Shown: one piece after another, positions 7,783-19,476 of the stretch
How the letters are laid out: each line of letters begins with the position of its first letter
How positions within the stretch are numbered: the stretch's first letter is position 1
Assembly (NCBI RefSeq): GCF_000826685.1
Contig: NZ_JROO01000013.1
Location: 1 to 64,000 of the forward strand
Direction: 5' to 3'
DNA length: 64,000 bases
From: Streptomonospora alba
Lineage (GTDB): Bacteria > Actinomycetota > Actinomycetes > Streptosporangiales > Streptosporangiaceae
The notes under the pieces: generated by a model
The model's database searches: none
Told to the model about the DNA's origin: nothing
The model's input: the letters and a program-made list of their open reading frames with translations, nothing else
Program-made: the position numbers and the translations under genes

Positions 7783-9945
7783 ATGGCGGACAAATCCGGT
7801 CCAGCGACCACCGGCAGAGCTCCCAGGGCCGACCACCCGGCGCAGATACGCAACGTCGTGCTGGTCGGCCCGTCCGGAGCCGGAAAGACCACCCTGATCG
7901 AGGCCCTGCTGCACGCCTCCGGCGCCACATCGCGCATGGGCCGTGTCGAAGAGGGCACCACCGTCAGCGACTACGACGACGTCGAGGTGCGCCAGAAGCG
8001 GTCGGTCAACCTGTCCGTGGCACCCGTCGTCTCCGCCGGAGTCAAGGTCAACCTCCTGGACACCCCGGGCTACGCCGACTTCGTCGGCGACCTGCGCGCC
8101 GGGCTGCGCGCCGCCGACGCCGCGCTGTTCGTGGTCTCGGCGGTCGACGGCATCGACGGGCGCACCCGCCTGCTGTGGGAGGAGTGCGCCTCCATCGGCA
8201 TCCCGCGCGCCGTCGCGGTCTCCAAGATCGACCACCACCGCGCCGACGTCGACGGCGTCGTCGAGCAGTGCCGCGCGGCCTTCGGCGAGAACGTGCTGCC
8301 CGCCTACGTGCCCGAGTTCGCCGGGGACGGCGAGAAGCGCACGGTACAAGGCCTGATGGGGCTCATCTCCGGCCGCTACCACGACTACTCCGACGGCACC
8401 CGTACCGAGGCCGAGCCGCCCCGGGACCTGGCCGAGCTGGCCGAGCCGATGCGCGACGCGCTGATCGAGGGGGTGATCCAGGAGAGCGAGGACGAGACCC
8501 TCATGGACCGCTACATGGAGGGCGAGGAACTCGACCCCGCCATGCTGATCACCGACCTGGAGGCCGCCGTCGCCAGGGCGGGTTTCTACCCGGTGCTCGC
8601 CGTCTCCGCGCTTCGCGGCGTCGGCGTCGCGGAACTCCTGGAGGAGCTGCCCCGCGCGACGCCCGCGCCCACCGAGCGCCCGGTGCCCGAGGTCACCGCC
8701 GCCGCGGGCGGCGGCACCGTCCCGGGGCTCTCGTGCGACCCCGACGGCGCGCTGCTGGCCGAGGTGGTCAAGACGATCAGCGACCCCTATGTGGGACGCG
8801 TCAGCCTGGTGCGGGTGTTCAGCGGCACGCTGCGCCCGGACACCGTGGTGCACGTGTGCGGGCAGGGTCTGGCCGAACGCGGGCACGAGGACCACGACGT
8901 CGACGAGCGCATCGGCGCGCTGCTGGCTCCCTCGGGCAAGCACAGCGAGCCCGTGGGCGAGATCGTGGCCGGCGACGTGTGCGCCGTCGCCAAGCTCACC
9001 CGCGCCGAGACCGGCGACACGCTCTCGGCCAAGGAACGCCCGCTGCGCATGCCGCCGTGGACGTTCCCGGACCCGTTGCTGCCGGTGGCGCTGCGCGCGG
9101 CCTCCAAGTCCGACGAGGACAAGCTCGCCCAAGCGATAAGCCGCCTGGCCTCCGAAGACGTCACGCTGCGCGTGGAGGTCAACCCCGAGACCCACCAGCT
9201 TGTGCTCTGGTGCATGGGCGAGGCCCACCTCGACCTGGCGCTGGACCGGCTCTCCTCGCGCTACGGGGTGGCGGTGGAGACCGGCGAGCTGCGGGTTCCG
9301 CTGCGCGAGACGTTCGCCGAGCCGGCCGAGGGCATGGGACGCAACGTCAAGCAGAGCGGCGGCCACGGCGAATACGGCGTCTGCCACATCCAGGTGGAAC
9401 CGCTGCCCTCGGGAGCGGGTCTGGAGTTCGTCGACAAGATCGTGGGCGGCGTGGTGCCGCGCCAGTTCATCCCGTCGGTGGAGAAGGGCATCCGCTCGCA
9501 GATGGAAAGCGGGGTGCAGTCGGGATACCCGCTGGTCGACATCCGCGTCACGCTCTACGACGGCAAGGCGCATTCGGTGGACTCGTCCGACATGGCGTTC
9601 CAGAAGGCCGGGAGGCTCGCGCTGAAGAACGCCGCGGAGAAGTGCCGGCTGTCGATGCTGGAGCCGCTCGACGAGGTGGCGGTGCTGGTCGCCGACGAGT
9701 ACATGGGTGCGGTGATGAGCGACCTGTCGGCGCGGCGCGGCCGGGTGATCGGCACCGAGCCGATGGCCGACGGACGCACGATGGTCCGCGCCGAGGTGCC
9801 GCAGCTGGAGATCATCCGCTACGCGGTCGACCTGCGGTCGCTGTCGCACGGGACCGGCACGTTCACCCGGTCCTACCTGCGCCACGAGCCGCTGCCCGCC
9901 CAGCTGGCCGAAAAGTACACACAGGAGATGGCGGGCTCGGCCTGA
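7783..9945 (+). CDS. EF-G2-like translational GTPase (FusA2 type)
   Basis: 720-residue paralogue of elongation factor G. G domain: P-loop GPSGAGKTT (29-37), switch region EEGTTVSDYDDVEVRQ (56-70), DTPGY (93-97) and G4 motif SKID (147-150) instead of canonical NKxD. Domains II to V follow, ending in the EF-G C-terminal fold (RGRVIGTEP). The sequence matches the mycobacterial FusA2/EF-G2 group (EGTTV.D.D..E.RQ.RSV, VNL.DTPGYADFVG.LRAGLRAAD), which lacks demonstrated ribosomal translocase function. The start at 7783 is fixed by GGAAGGAAGG upstream; the longer frame has no similarity. Not in a ribosomal-protein operon, consistent with a specialised role. Confidence 0.88.
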   Translation: MADKSGPATTGRAPRADHPAQIRNVVLVGPSGAGKTTLIEALLHASGATSRMGRVEEGTTVSDYDDVEVRQKRSVNLSVAPVVSAGVKVNLLDTPGYADFVGDLRAGLRAADAALFVVSAVDGIDGRTRLLWEECASIGIPRAVAVSKIDHHRADVDGVVEQCRAAFGENVLPAYVPEFAGDGEKRTVQGLMGLISGRYHDYSDGTRTEAEPPRDLAELAEPMRDALIEGVIQESEDETLMDRYMEGEELDPAMLITDLEAAVARAGFYPVLAVSALRGVGVAELLEELPRATPAPTERPVPEVTAAAGGGTVPGLSCDPDGALLAEVVKTISDPYVGRVSLVRVFSGTLRPDTVVHVCGQGLAERGHEDHDVDERIGALLAPSGKHSEPVGEIVAGDVCAVAKLTRAETGDTLSAKERPLRMPPWTFPDPLLPVALRAASKSDEDKLAQAISRLASEDVTLRVEVNPETHQLVLWCMGEAHLDLALDRLSSRYGVAVETGELRVPLRETFAEPAEGMGRNVKQSGGHGEYGVCHIQVEPLPSGAGLEFVDKIVGGVVPRQFIPSVEKGIRSQMESGVQSGYPLVDIRVTLYDGKAHSVDSSDMAFQKAGRLALKNAAEKCRLSMLEPLDEVAVLVADEYMGAVMSDLSARRGRVIGTEPMADGRTMVRAEVPQLEIIRYAVDLRSLSHGTGTFTRSYLRHEPLPAQLAEKYTQEMAGSA

Positions 9946-9966
9946 GCGGTGGCGCCGTCCGCCGAC

Positions 9967-10014
9967 GCGGGCGGTCCGGGCCGACCGGAGAGAGGGCCGG
10001 TCCGGACCGCCCGC
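9967..10014. terminator. Bidirectional terminator hairpin
   Basis: Perfect 13-bp inverted repeat, GCGGGCGGTCCGG (9967-9979) and CCGGACCGCCCGC (10002-10014), with further pairing inside the 22-nt loop. It sits between the converging EF-G2-like and PLP-enzyme genes. Confidence 0.65.
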
Positions 10015-10070
10015 CGTGGCCGTACATCCGGTGCGGGTCGGCCGCGACCTCGCATGGACGCACCGGCCGA

Positions 10071-11009
10071 CTACAGCGACTTCGCGAACTCGGGCGGGAA
10101 GTTGCTGCCGGTCAGCACGGTCCCGACGCGGGCGGCGGCCAGGTCCAGGGAGGCGATCGCCGCGATGCCCGCTGCCGCCGACGGCTCGACGACCAGGCCC
10201 AACGTGTCGCGCAGCAATCGCAGCGCGACGTAGAGGTCGCCCTCGTCGACGAGCACCACGTCGTCGACCACGGCGCCCATCCACTCGACGGCCTCGGGGA
10301 CCGGCACCCGAACGGCCAGCCCGTCGGCGGCCGTCTCCACGTGCTCGGTGGAGACGGCCATGCCCGAGCGCCAGCTGTGCGCCATCGCGGGCGCGCCCGC
10401 CGCGCACACTCCGATCACCTTCGTGTGCGGCGAACGCTCCTTGAGCCAGCGGCCCACTCCCGAGATCAGGGCGCCGTTGCCCACGGGAAGCACGACGGCG
10501 TCCAGCTCCATCGGAGCCATCTCGACGCCGATGGTGCCCGCGCCCTCGGCGATCTGGGGCTGGCGGCCGTCCTCGACGTAGACGCAGTCCCCGCGGCCGT
10601 GCGCGTAGTCCGCGGCCGCCTGCTTGGCGGTGTCGAAGTCGGCGCCGCCGACCTCCACCCGCGCGCCCATCTCGCGCATGCGGGCGATCTTGAGGGGGTT
10701 GGCCGTCTCGGCCGCGAAGACGTGCACGGGCAGCCCGCGGCCGCGCGCGGCATAGGCGATTCCCTGCCCGAAGTTGCCCGCAGACGCGCACACGACCGCG
10801 CGCCGCTCGGCGGTGTCGTGCAGCAGGAAGTCGCTGCCGCGCCCTTTGAACGACCGGACCGGGTTGAGCGTCTCGATCTTGACCAGAGTCTGGCGTCCCA
10901 GCGCACGGGATAAGGAGTCGTCGAAGATCTGAGGCGTATCCCGGAAGACGGGGTCGATCACCCGGGACGCCGCTTCTATCCGCTCAAGGCGGAGGCTGTC
11001 GATCGGCAT
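10071..11009 (-). CDS. PLP-dependent threonine/serine dehydratase-like enzyme
   Basis: 312-residue fold-type II PLP enzyme. The Schiff-base lysine is Lys55 in SFKGRG, the substrate loop is SAGNFGQG (76-83), and the phosphate-binding loop is VGNGALISG (176-184), where dehydratases usually have a glycine cluster. The C-terminus (LTGSNFPPEF) matches threonine dehydratase-like proteins. Family members catalyse beta-elimination of Thr or Ser, or racemisation. There is no ACT regulatory domain, so a catabolic or stand-alone role is more likely than biosynthetic IlvA. Single gene; the start is ATG at 11009. Confidence 0.85.
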   Translation of the reverse strand: MPIDSLRLERIEAASRVIDPVFRDTPQIFDDSLSRALGRQTLVKIETLNPVRSFKGRGSDFLLHDTAERRAVVCASAGNFGQGIAYAARGRGLPVHVFAAETANPLKIARMREMGARVEVGGADFDTAKQAAADYAHGRGDCVYVEDGRQPQIAEGAGTIGVEMAPMELDAVVLPVGNGALISGVGRWLKERSPHTKVIGVCAAGAPAMAHSWRSGMAVSTEHVETAADGLAVRVPVPEAVEWMGAVVDDVVLVDEGDLYVALRLLRDTLGLVVEPSAAAGIAAIASLDLAAARVGTVLTGSNFPPEFAKSL

Positions 11010-11120
11010 GTTGGCATGGTAAAGGCGCCGGGTTCCGGCCAGGCGGGCGGAGCTCCGGGCGAAGCGCCGTGTTCACGGGCCCGGGCGGGGCCCCTGCCCC
11101 CGATCCGGCCGGCGCGCCCC

Positions 11121-11969
11121 TCACAGCAGCCGGCCGGGCTGGGACCGGTCGATGAGCGCGTGGAACCGCCAGGTGTTGACGGGGTGGCTCGACAGCAGGT
11201 TCACCAGCATCACGAACAGCCCCTGGTCGGTGTGGGCCCGCGCAGCGATCGCGCCGAAGTCGACGTCGCGGTAGAGGTACTTGCCGGCGGCGAGCACGCG
11301 CAGGCCCTCTTTTCCTTCGGGGCAGAACTCCAAGGCGTGGTTGTCGGCGGTGTACTCCTGGGCCCGGCTCAGCGTGGCGCCGATTCCGGGGATGATGTCG
11401 GCGATCGAGATTCCGAACTGCCGCCAGTAGGACACGTGCCCGGCGGCGATGTGGCCGATCTCGTGGCCGATGACGAACCGCAGTGCCTCGGGGTCGGCCA
11501 GGCGGCCCCCGACCTCGAACAGGTCGCTGTGTATCGCGACGAAGCGGCGGGAGCCGTGCCCGGATGCGAAGGCGTTGATGTGGCCGTGGCCCGGCACGAC
11601 GTAGGCGTCGGGCACCTGCGGCAGCTCGAACGCCCGCGCCGCATCGACGACCATCCGATGCGCCTCGGGAAACTGGGCCTCGGAGATCCGCACCCCGTTG
11701 ACCCGCTGGCGCGCGTACAGCTGCCCGCGTACGAAGAACACAAGCAGGGGGATGGCCAGCACGAACAGCGGCTGCCCGGAGGACTCGCCGTCCAAAGCAC
11801 GATTGAGCGCCCCCGTGACCGCGAGCGCGGTGACCGCCAGGCACACCAGCAGCGCGGTGTTCTCCTTCGGATGGCGCAACGCACGCGTCCGCCGGGGATC
11901 ACCCCAGCGCACCAGCAGCATGCGCCGGTGCTGCGGCCACATCGTCCGCTTCTGTGGTGTCAACCCCAT
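11121..11969 (-). CDS. M48-family membrane metalloprotease
   Basis: About 282-residue zinc protease related to HtpX/Ste24. Two transmembrane segments (about 38-58 and 66-82) precede the catalytic domain with HEIGH at 169-173; the third ligand is probably in SRAQEYTADNHA (about 201-212). HtpX-type proteases degrade misfolded membrane proteins. The start is uncertain: ATG 11969 and ATG 11942 are both possible and neither has a strong ribosome binding site; I take the longer. It is downstream of the M20 gene on the same strand, separated by 53 bp. Confidence 0.85.
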   Translation of the reverse strand: MGLTPQKRTMWPQHRRMLLVRWGDPRRTRALRHPKENTALLVCLAVTALAVTGALNRALDGESSGQPLFVLAIPLLVFFVRGQLYARQRVNGVRISEAQFPEAHRMVVDAARAFELPQVPDAYVVPGHGHINAFASGHGSRRFVAIHSDLFEVGGRLADPEALRFVIGHEIGHIAAGHVSYWRQFGISIADIIPGIGATLSRAQEYTADNHALEFCPEGKEGLRVLAAGKYLYRDVDFGAIAARAHTDQGLFVMLVNLLSSHPVNTWRFHALIDRSQPGRLL

Positions 11970-12022
11970 GCGACAACGCACCGCCCAGACGCCGACGCCC
12001 CTATGTATCCTCGCGCCTTACG

Positions 12023-14230
12023 TTACAGGCGGTAGGGCGGATCCTGCGGCGCATCGGGGTCCGGGTCACCGGATCGGCCGTGCGGATCGGACCGGTCCGC
12101 CTGCTGCGGATCGTAGCCCTCGCCCGGATAGCCGCCGGAAGGGTGCTCGCCGGCAGGCGGATAGCCCTCGCCCGGATAGCCGCCGGAAGGGTGCTCGCCG
12201 GCAGGCGGATAGCCCTCGCCGGGGTAGCCGCCGTTCGGATAACCGCCGGACGGAGGGGACTCCGCCGGGTAGCCCTCGCTCGGGTAATCGCCCGAGGGAC
12301 GGCTCTCCGCCGGGTAGCCCTCGCTCGGGTAGCCGCCGGAGGGATAGCTCGCGGACGGATACGCCCCCGAGGCGTGGTCCTCCGAACCGTAGCCGCCCGG
12401 CGGGTAGCCCTCCGGCGGTGGGCCGCCGGAGTCGGGGCCGCCCTCGGTGGAGTAGGGCACCGATCCCGGAGGGGGCGGCGGGGCCGCGACGGGCGGACCC
12501 TGCGGCGGCGGGGCCGAGATGGGCGGGCCCTGCGGCGGCGGAGCCGACGGCGGCGGCATCGGCGCGCCCACGCGCGGCGGCTCGGGCGGGCCGTAGTCCG
12601 CCGGCGGCGGTGCGCCGTCCCCGTCGTCCAGGTGGCGGTCGATGTCGGTGTAGGCGGCGGACTCGCGCTCGTCGTGGTTCCAGCCTCCGGGCTCCCCGCC
12701 TTCGGGCGCGGCGGCGGCCGGCGCGGGCTCGCCCGGGTAGGGCGCGGTGGGCGGAACCGGTCCCGGAGGAGGCGGCGGAGCGTCGCCGACCGGCCCCGGA
12801 ACGGCGGCGCCGTCGTATCCCTCGGCGACCGCCCCGGGGAATCCGCCTTCGACCGGGCCCCCGACGGCGGGTGCCGGCGGGGCCTCGGCGCGGTGGGCGG
12901 GCTCGGCGGTTCGGCCGGACCCGTCATAGGCGCTCATGGACGCCTGCCCGCCGGTGGCCGCGCCGCCGGGTGTCTCGGGCGTGCCCAGGTAGGTCAGCGC
13001 GCCCAGCGACAGCGCGGCCAGTCCGGCCCGCAGTGTGGGCTCGCGATCGGGGGCGAAGAACGCCGAGTGGGTGGCGGGCACCGCCATCATCTTCTCGTAG
13101 GGGGTCTCACCCGGCGCGGCCTCCCACACGTCGTGCGGCGTGGAGCCCAGGAACCAGTAGACGTAGGGGACCGGCTGCGGGTCGCCGGGCAGCCCGTAGT
13201 TGGAGAAGTCCTCGCTGCCGGTGATCGGCTCGGGCAACTCGACCACGCGGTCCTCGCCGAAGTAGGCGCGGTGGGCCGAGACCACCTCGGCCGTGGCGCC
13301 GGGGTCGTTGGTCGTCACCCCGGTATCGCGTGCCACGGTGATCTCGGGGTCGCGTTGCGCGCCGGAGGCGGCCGCCTCGGCGCGGACGATCCTGTCGATG
13401 GCCCGGTGCAGGCGCTCGGACACGGCCGGGTTCAGCGCGCGGGTGTCGATCTCCAGGTAGGCGTCGTCGGGGATGACGTTGGTCTTGGTGCCGGCCCGAA
13501 GCACGCCCACCGTCACCACCGCCATCTCGCTGGGACTGATCTCGCGCGCCACGATCGTCTGCAGCCGGTTGACGATGTTGGCGGCGATCAGCACGGGGTC
13601 GACGGTGCTCTCCGGGCGCGCGGCGTGCCCGCCGGAGCCGAACACCCGCACGCGCAGGTTGGTGGTGGCGGCCATGATCGTGCCGGCGCGGTGGGCCACC
13701 ATGCCCGCGGGTTGGGGGCCCAGGTGCTGGGCGAGGACGATGTCGGGGCGGCCGAAGCGGGTGTAGAGGCCGTCGCGCAGCATGGCCGTGGCGCCGTCGA
13801 GGGTCTCCTCGCCGGGCTGGGCCGCGACCATGAGCGTGCCGCGCCATTCCTCACGGGCCTCGGCGAGCAGGTCGGCGGTCCCCACCAGGCACGCCGTGTG
13901 GGCGTCGTGACCGCAGGCGTGCATGATCGGCACGTCCTGGCCGTCGTCGTCGCGGCCGCGGGCGGTGCTGGCGTAGGGCAGGCCCGTCCGCTCCTGTACC
14001 GGCAGCGCGTCCATGTCGCCCCGCAGCATGACCGTGGGGCCGTCGCCGTTGCGGAGAACGCCCACGACGCCGGTGCCGCCGACGCCGGTCTCGACCTCGA
14101 AGCCCGTGCGGGTCAGCCACTCGGCGACGGCTCCCGCCGTGCGGTACTCCTGGTTGGAGAGTTCGGGATTCTTGTGCAGGTCGACGTAGAACCCCTCGAC
14201 CAGGGGGAAGATCTCGTCGACGAGCCGCAT
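12023..14230 (-). CDS. M20D amidohydrolase with long Pro/Gly/Tyr-rich C-terminal tail
   Basis: 735-residue protein. Residues 1 to about 415 are a complete M20D (AbgB/hippurate-hydrolase type) enzyme: LRGDMDALPVQE (metal Asp), HACGHDAH, PGEET and the dimerisation domain, ending in GSEDFSNYG and the second metal His. Residues about 420-735 are a low-complexity tail rich in Pro, Gly, Tyr, Ser and Glu with repeats such as PSEGYPAES and GEGYPPAGEHPSGGYP. Ordinary family members are about 400 residues. The ATG at 14230 has GGAGG 8 nt upstream. The tail stays in frame to the stop and its GC3 is high, so I take it as translated. There is no signal peptide. Substrate (N-acyl amino acid or peptide) unknown. 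Confidence 0.85.
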   Translation of the reverse strand: MRLVDEIFPLVEGFYVDLHKNPELSNQEYRTAGAVAEWLTRTGFEVETGVGGTGVVGVLRNGDGPTVMLRGDMDALPVQERTGLPYASTARGRDDDGQDVPIMHACGHDAHTACLVGTADLLAEAREEWRGTLMVAAQPGEETLDGATAMLRDGLYTRFGRPDIVLAQHLGPQPAGMVAHRAGTIMAATTNLRVRVFGSGGHAARPESTVDPVLIAANIVNRLQTIVAREISPSEMAVVTVGVLRAGTKTNVIPDDAYLEIDTRALNPAVSERLHRAIDRIVRAEAAASGAQRDPEITVARDTGVTTNDPGATAEVVSAHRAYFGEDRVVELPEPITGSEDFSNYGLPGDPQPVPYVYWFLGSTPHDVWEAAPGETPYEKMMAVPATHSAFFAPDREPTLRAGLAALSLGALTYLGTPETPGGAATGGQASMSAYDGSGRTAEPAHRAEAPPAPAVGGPVEGGFPGAVAEGYDGAAVPGPVGDAPPPPPGPVPPTAPYPGEPAPAAAAPEGGEPGGWNHDERESAAYTDIDRHLDDGDGAPPPADYGPPEPPRVGAPMPPPSAPPPQGPPISAPPPQGPPVAAPPPPPGSVPYSTEGGPDSGGPPPEGYPPGGYGSEDHASGAYPSASYPSGGYPSEGYPAESRPSGDYPSEGYPAESPPSGGYPNGGYPGEGYPPAGEHPSGGYPGEGYPPAGEHPSGGYPGEGYDPQQADRSDPHGRSGDPDPDAPQDPPYRL
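12121..12216. repeat. Exact 48-bp tandem duplication
   Basis: 12121-12168 and 12169-12216 are identical, encoding two copies of a 16-residue unit GEGYPPAGEHPSGGYP in the M20 tail. Looser 45-bp (15-residue) units of the PSEGYPAES type continue at about 12240-12340. Period divisible by three keeps the frame. Confidence 0.9.
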
Positions 14231-14523
14231 CGCCGCGCCTCCGTGCTCAGCGACACGCTGGGGATCGACCGCGTGCGGCACCGCTTCCACCGCCTTCTCG
14301 TGATGATGGACTGGGAGCGATCTCCCATCCGGCCTTGCCACCGGCGTGCGACCGCAGCGCCGATTGTCCCGCCCGCCCATACGAATCTCAAACCTCGCTC
14401 GGCGGCGGGCGCCTGCCCCGAGCCTATCCGCGCCGGTGTGCAGGCCCGCGGCCGGCGATGCGTCGGCATCCGGCCCGCGCCGCGCCCGCGCGCCCTGCGC
14501 GACCGGCCAAAGGGGCCTTGAAC

Positions 14524-14554
14524 TCCCAGAATTCTCAGCTTACGCACAGCTTAC
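14524..14554 (+). promoter_or_regulatory. PhoP-box-like direct repeat, site 1
   Basis: CAGCTTAC occurs at 14536-14543 and again at 14547-14554, an 11-bp period typical of OmpR/PhoB-family response regulators. Read as TCTCAGC-N4-GCACAGC it resembles the M. tuberculosis PhoP box (TCACAGC-N4-TCACAGC). The leading 19 bp recur at site 2 with two mismatches. Confidence 0.45.
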
Positions 14555-14674
14555 CCCCGAGGAGTGTTACCGTTCCGAGATCGAGGGAGGCCGATGCTTC
14601 CTGGGATTGTGACCCATCACATCCGGACGACCACTCCCCGGCCGGATCGTGCGCGCCGGCAGCGGACGTTACGT

Positions 14675-14704
14675 TCCCAGGATTCTCAGCGTATTCCCAG
14701 ATTC
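14675..14704 (+). promoter_or_regulatory. PhoP-box-like direct repeat, site 2
   Basis: TCCCAGGATTCTCAGCGTA (14675-14693) matches 14524-14542 at 17 of 19 positions, and a CAG half-site recurs 11 bp on (14698). It lies 81-110 bp before the acyltransferase start. Confidence 0.42.
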
Positions 14705-14784
14705 ATGCCGGTGCGCGCCGCCCCGGCCCTCGGGGCGGGTCCGGCCGCGCCGGGAGACCCGCGAAACGGTGACACGGAGACCCT

Positions 14785-15891
14785 GTGGCCACGACCATCG
14801 AACGCCCGCACGACGTCCGCGGAGCAGACGCGCCCGGCCGCGGACGCGACGCGCTGCTGGACAACGCCAAGTTCCTGCTCATCGCACTCGTCGTCGTCGG
14901 CCATGCCATCGAGCCGCTCACCGACAGCACTCGCCTGGCCGACGCCCTCTACTACTGGGTCTACCTGTTCCACATGCCGGCGTTCGTGCTGATCAGCGGT
15001 TACCTGTCGAAGTCCTTCGACGGGTCCGGACGGCGCATCGACAAGCTGCTCGCCACCGTCGCCGCCCCGTACCTGGTCTTCTGGGGCGTCTACGCGCTGG
15101 TGTCGCTGGCGACGGGTCGCGACCTGCCCGCCGGCCCGCTGGAGCCGCTGTGGCTGACCTGGTTTCTGGCGGCGCTGTTCGTGTGGCGGCTCTCGGTTCC
15201 GGTGTGGAACCGCATCCGCTGGCCGTTCGCGGTCTCGATCGCGGTCTCGATGCTCGGCGGCGCGGTGAGCACCGGAGACGTGCTCGACGTCTCGCGCATC
15301 GTCAGCCTGCTGCCGTTCTTCGTCGGCGGACTCGTGTTGCAGCCCCAGCACCTGGAACTGCTCAAGCAGACCTGGGTGCGGGTATGGAGCGCCGGGGTCG
15401 TGCTGGTCACCGCCGCGATGTGCTACCTCTACCTGGAACAGCTCAGCCGCGAGTGGATCTACTGGCGCGAAAGCATCGTCGACCGCGACATGGAATTCCT
15501 GCCCGTGGGCATCCCGGGCCGGCTGATGTTCATGCTGCTGGCCTTCGCGCTGACCGCGGCCGTCCTCTCGCTGACCCCGCGCCGCACCACCCACGTGACC
15601 CGGCTGGGCGCGCTGACCATGTACGTCTACCTGCTGCACGGCCTGTTCGTGCGCAGCGCCGAGGCGCTGGGCTGGTACGACTTCGCCGGCTCCGCGCTGG
15701 ACGCCCACCTGGCCCTGGGCGCCACCGTGCTGGGGGCGGTGGGCGTGACCTACCTGCTGTGCACCCCGTGGGTGCGCCGCGCTACGCGCTGGGCGGTGGA
15801 GCCGCGCGTCGATCGGGTACTGAGCGATCACCGCCGCGCCGACACCGACGCCGCCCCCGCCGACCGCGTGCCGGAGCCCGCGTCGCGGTAG
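14785..15891 (+). CDS. Membrane acyltransferase (acyltransferase 3 family)
   Basis: 368-residue integral membrane protein with about ten hydrophobic segments. The N-terminal NAKFLLIALVVVGHAIEP carries the conserved His of family 3 acyltransferases (OafA/NodX/OatA), and FHMPAFVLISGYL is the following family helix. These enzymes move acetyl or succinyl groups onto exported glycans or antibiotics. There is no C-terminal SGNH domain, so a partner may be needed. GTG start with GGAG upstream. Preceded by two PhoP-box-like repeats. Substrate unknown. Confidence 0.83.
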   Translation: MATTIERPHDVRGADAPGRGRDALLDNAKFLLIALVVVGHAIEPLTDSTRLADALYYWVYLFHMPAFVLISGYLSKSFDGSGRRIDKLLATVAAPYLVFWGVYALVSLATGRDLPAGPLEPLWLTWFLAALFVWRLSVPVWNRIRWPFAVSIAVSMLGGAVSTGDVLDVSRIVSLLPFFVGGLVLQPQHLELLKQTWVRVWSAGVVLVTAAMCYLYLEQLSREWIYWRESIVDRDMEFLPVGIPGRLMFMLLAFALTAAVLSLTPRRTTHVTRLGALTMYVYLLHGLFVRSAEALGWYDFAGSALDAHLALGATVLGAVGVTYLLCTPWVRRATRWAVEPRVDRVLSDHRRADTDAAPADRVPEPASR

Positions 15892-15969
15892 GCGGGGGCG
15901 TCCGCCGCCGCCCGTTCGCGGCTGGAAGACACCCGGACCGGGTGCCCCGCCGCGCTGCAAGTCCGGCGA

Positions 15970-18671
<2,702 letters not shown>

Positions 18672-19077
18672 CCGGCACCTGCGCGAACGCGGGTCGGGGG
18701 GCTGGAGCGCGCCCTGCCCAGCCCCCCGGTCACTGCCCGGCCCAAGCGGCATCCCCGTACGCATCCCGCTTGAACCGTGCTCCAGACAGTAGGGGCGCGG
18801 CGGGCCGGCGGTCATCGGCCCGCGGAGGTATCCGCCCATCCCCCGGAAGAGGGTGCCGGCGTCCTCCTCTGGTCGTAGCCGCCCTCGCGCATCCCTGCGT
18901 CCACGCGCGCAGCCCGGGCGCGTCAGGTGCCGCCGGCGCCGCTGAGCACCGGTATCGCCCGGCGGGCGGGTCCGATACCGTGTCGCCAGCGCCACGGGGG
19001 CGGGTCGCGGACCCGTGCACCGACGCGTGCGTTCCTCCGGCGGCGCGGGCCCCGCGGAACTGGGATTGGAACCGACA
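18672..19077. other. 406-bp intergenic region
   Basis: Contains the guaB1 downstream hairpin at 18696-18727. I see no gene or RNA in the remainder, which must contain the promoter of the DUF3592 gene. Confidence 0.5.
18696..18727 (+). terminator. guaB1 terminator-like hairpin
   Basis: Perfect 10-bp stem GGGGGGCTGG (18696-18705) and CCAGCCCCCC (18718-18727), 12-nt loop, 24 bp after the guaB1 stop. No T tract. Confidence 0.55.
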
Positions 19078-19476
19078 GTGGTTTACGTCTACCCCCTGCT
19101 GCCTATCGCCGCCGGAGCGGCCATGCTCTGGTTCCTCTTCCGCCATGTGCGCTTCTCGGCGTTCCTGGCCGTCTACGGCGAACGGACCGAGGGCGAGGTC
19201 GTGGGCTACCGCGAGACCAAGACCTCGGCGGCGATGATCGTCCGCTTCAGCACTGCCGAGGGCCGCGAGGTGCACGCCGCCCATGAGAACACGGGATGGA
19301 CCGCCTCGCGCAGCGGCGACGTCGTCACCGTCTCCTACGACCCGGGCGACCCCGAGCGCGCCCGCATCGTGGCGGCGCCGTGGCTGAGCAGCTGGGTGCT
19401 GGTCATGGTCGGCGTGCTGGGCTTCCTGCTGGTGGTCATCGGGCTGGTACTGGGCTGGCTGGCCTGGCTGGCTTAG
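19078..19476 (+). CDS. DUF3592-type membrane protein
   Basis: 132-residue small protein: one N-terminal transmembrane helix (about 5-22), a beta-rich extracytoplasmic region with the DUF3592 pattern (GEVVGYRETKT... VTVSYDPGDPERARI) and a C-terminal helix (about 108-131). Function of the family is unknown. The GTG at 19078 is preceded by TTGGA; a start further upstream gives an extension without similarity. It stands alone. Confidence 0.75.
   Translation: MVYVYPLLPIAAGAAMLWFLFRHVRFSAFLAVYGERTEGEVVGYRETKTSAAMIVRFSTAEGREVHAAHENTGWTASRSGDVVTVSYDPGDPERARIVAAPWLSSWVLVMVGVLGFLLVVIGLVLGWLAWLA

Larger units (their letters stand above)
14231..14784. other. 554-bp divergent intergenic region with regulator-like repeats
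   Basis: Lies between the M20 gene (minus) and an acyltransferase (plus). No gene is supported. Two related direct-repeat elements at 14524-14554 and 14675-14704 are described separately. Confidence 0.5.

Noticed and set aside
7657-10791. Long open frames on both strands across the EF-G2-like gene
   Set aside because: Shadow frames; composition is Arg/Gly/His-rich and no ribosome binding site or family pattern was seen.
12100-12340. Regular repeats that could suggest a CRISPR array
   Set aside because: They are contiguous, in frame, without unique spacers, and encode protein repeats of the M20 tail.
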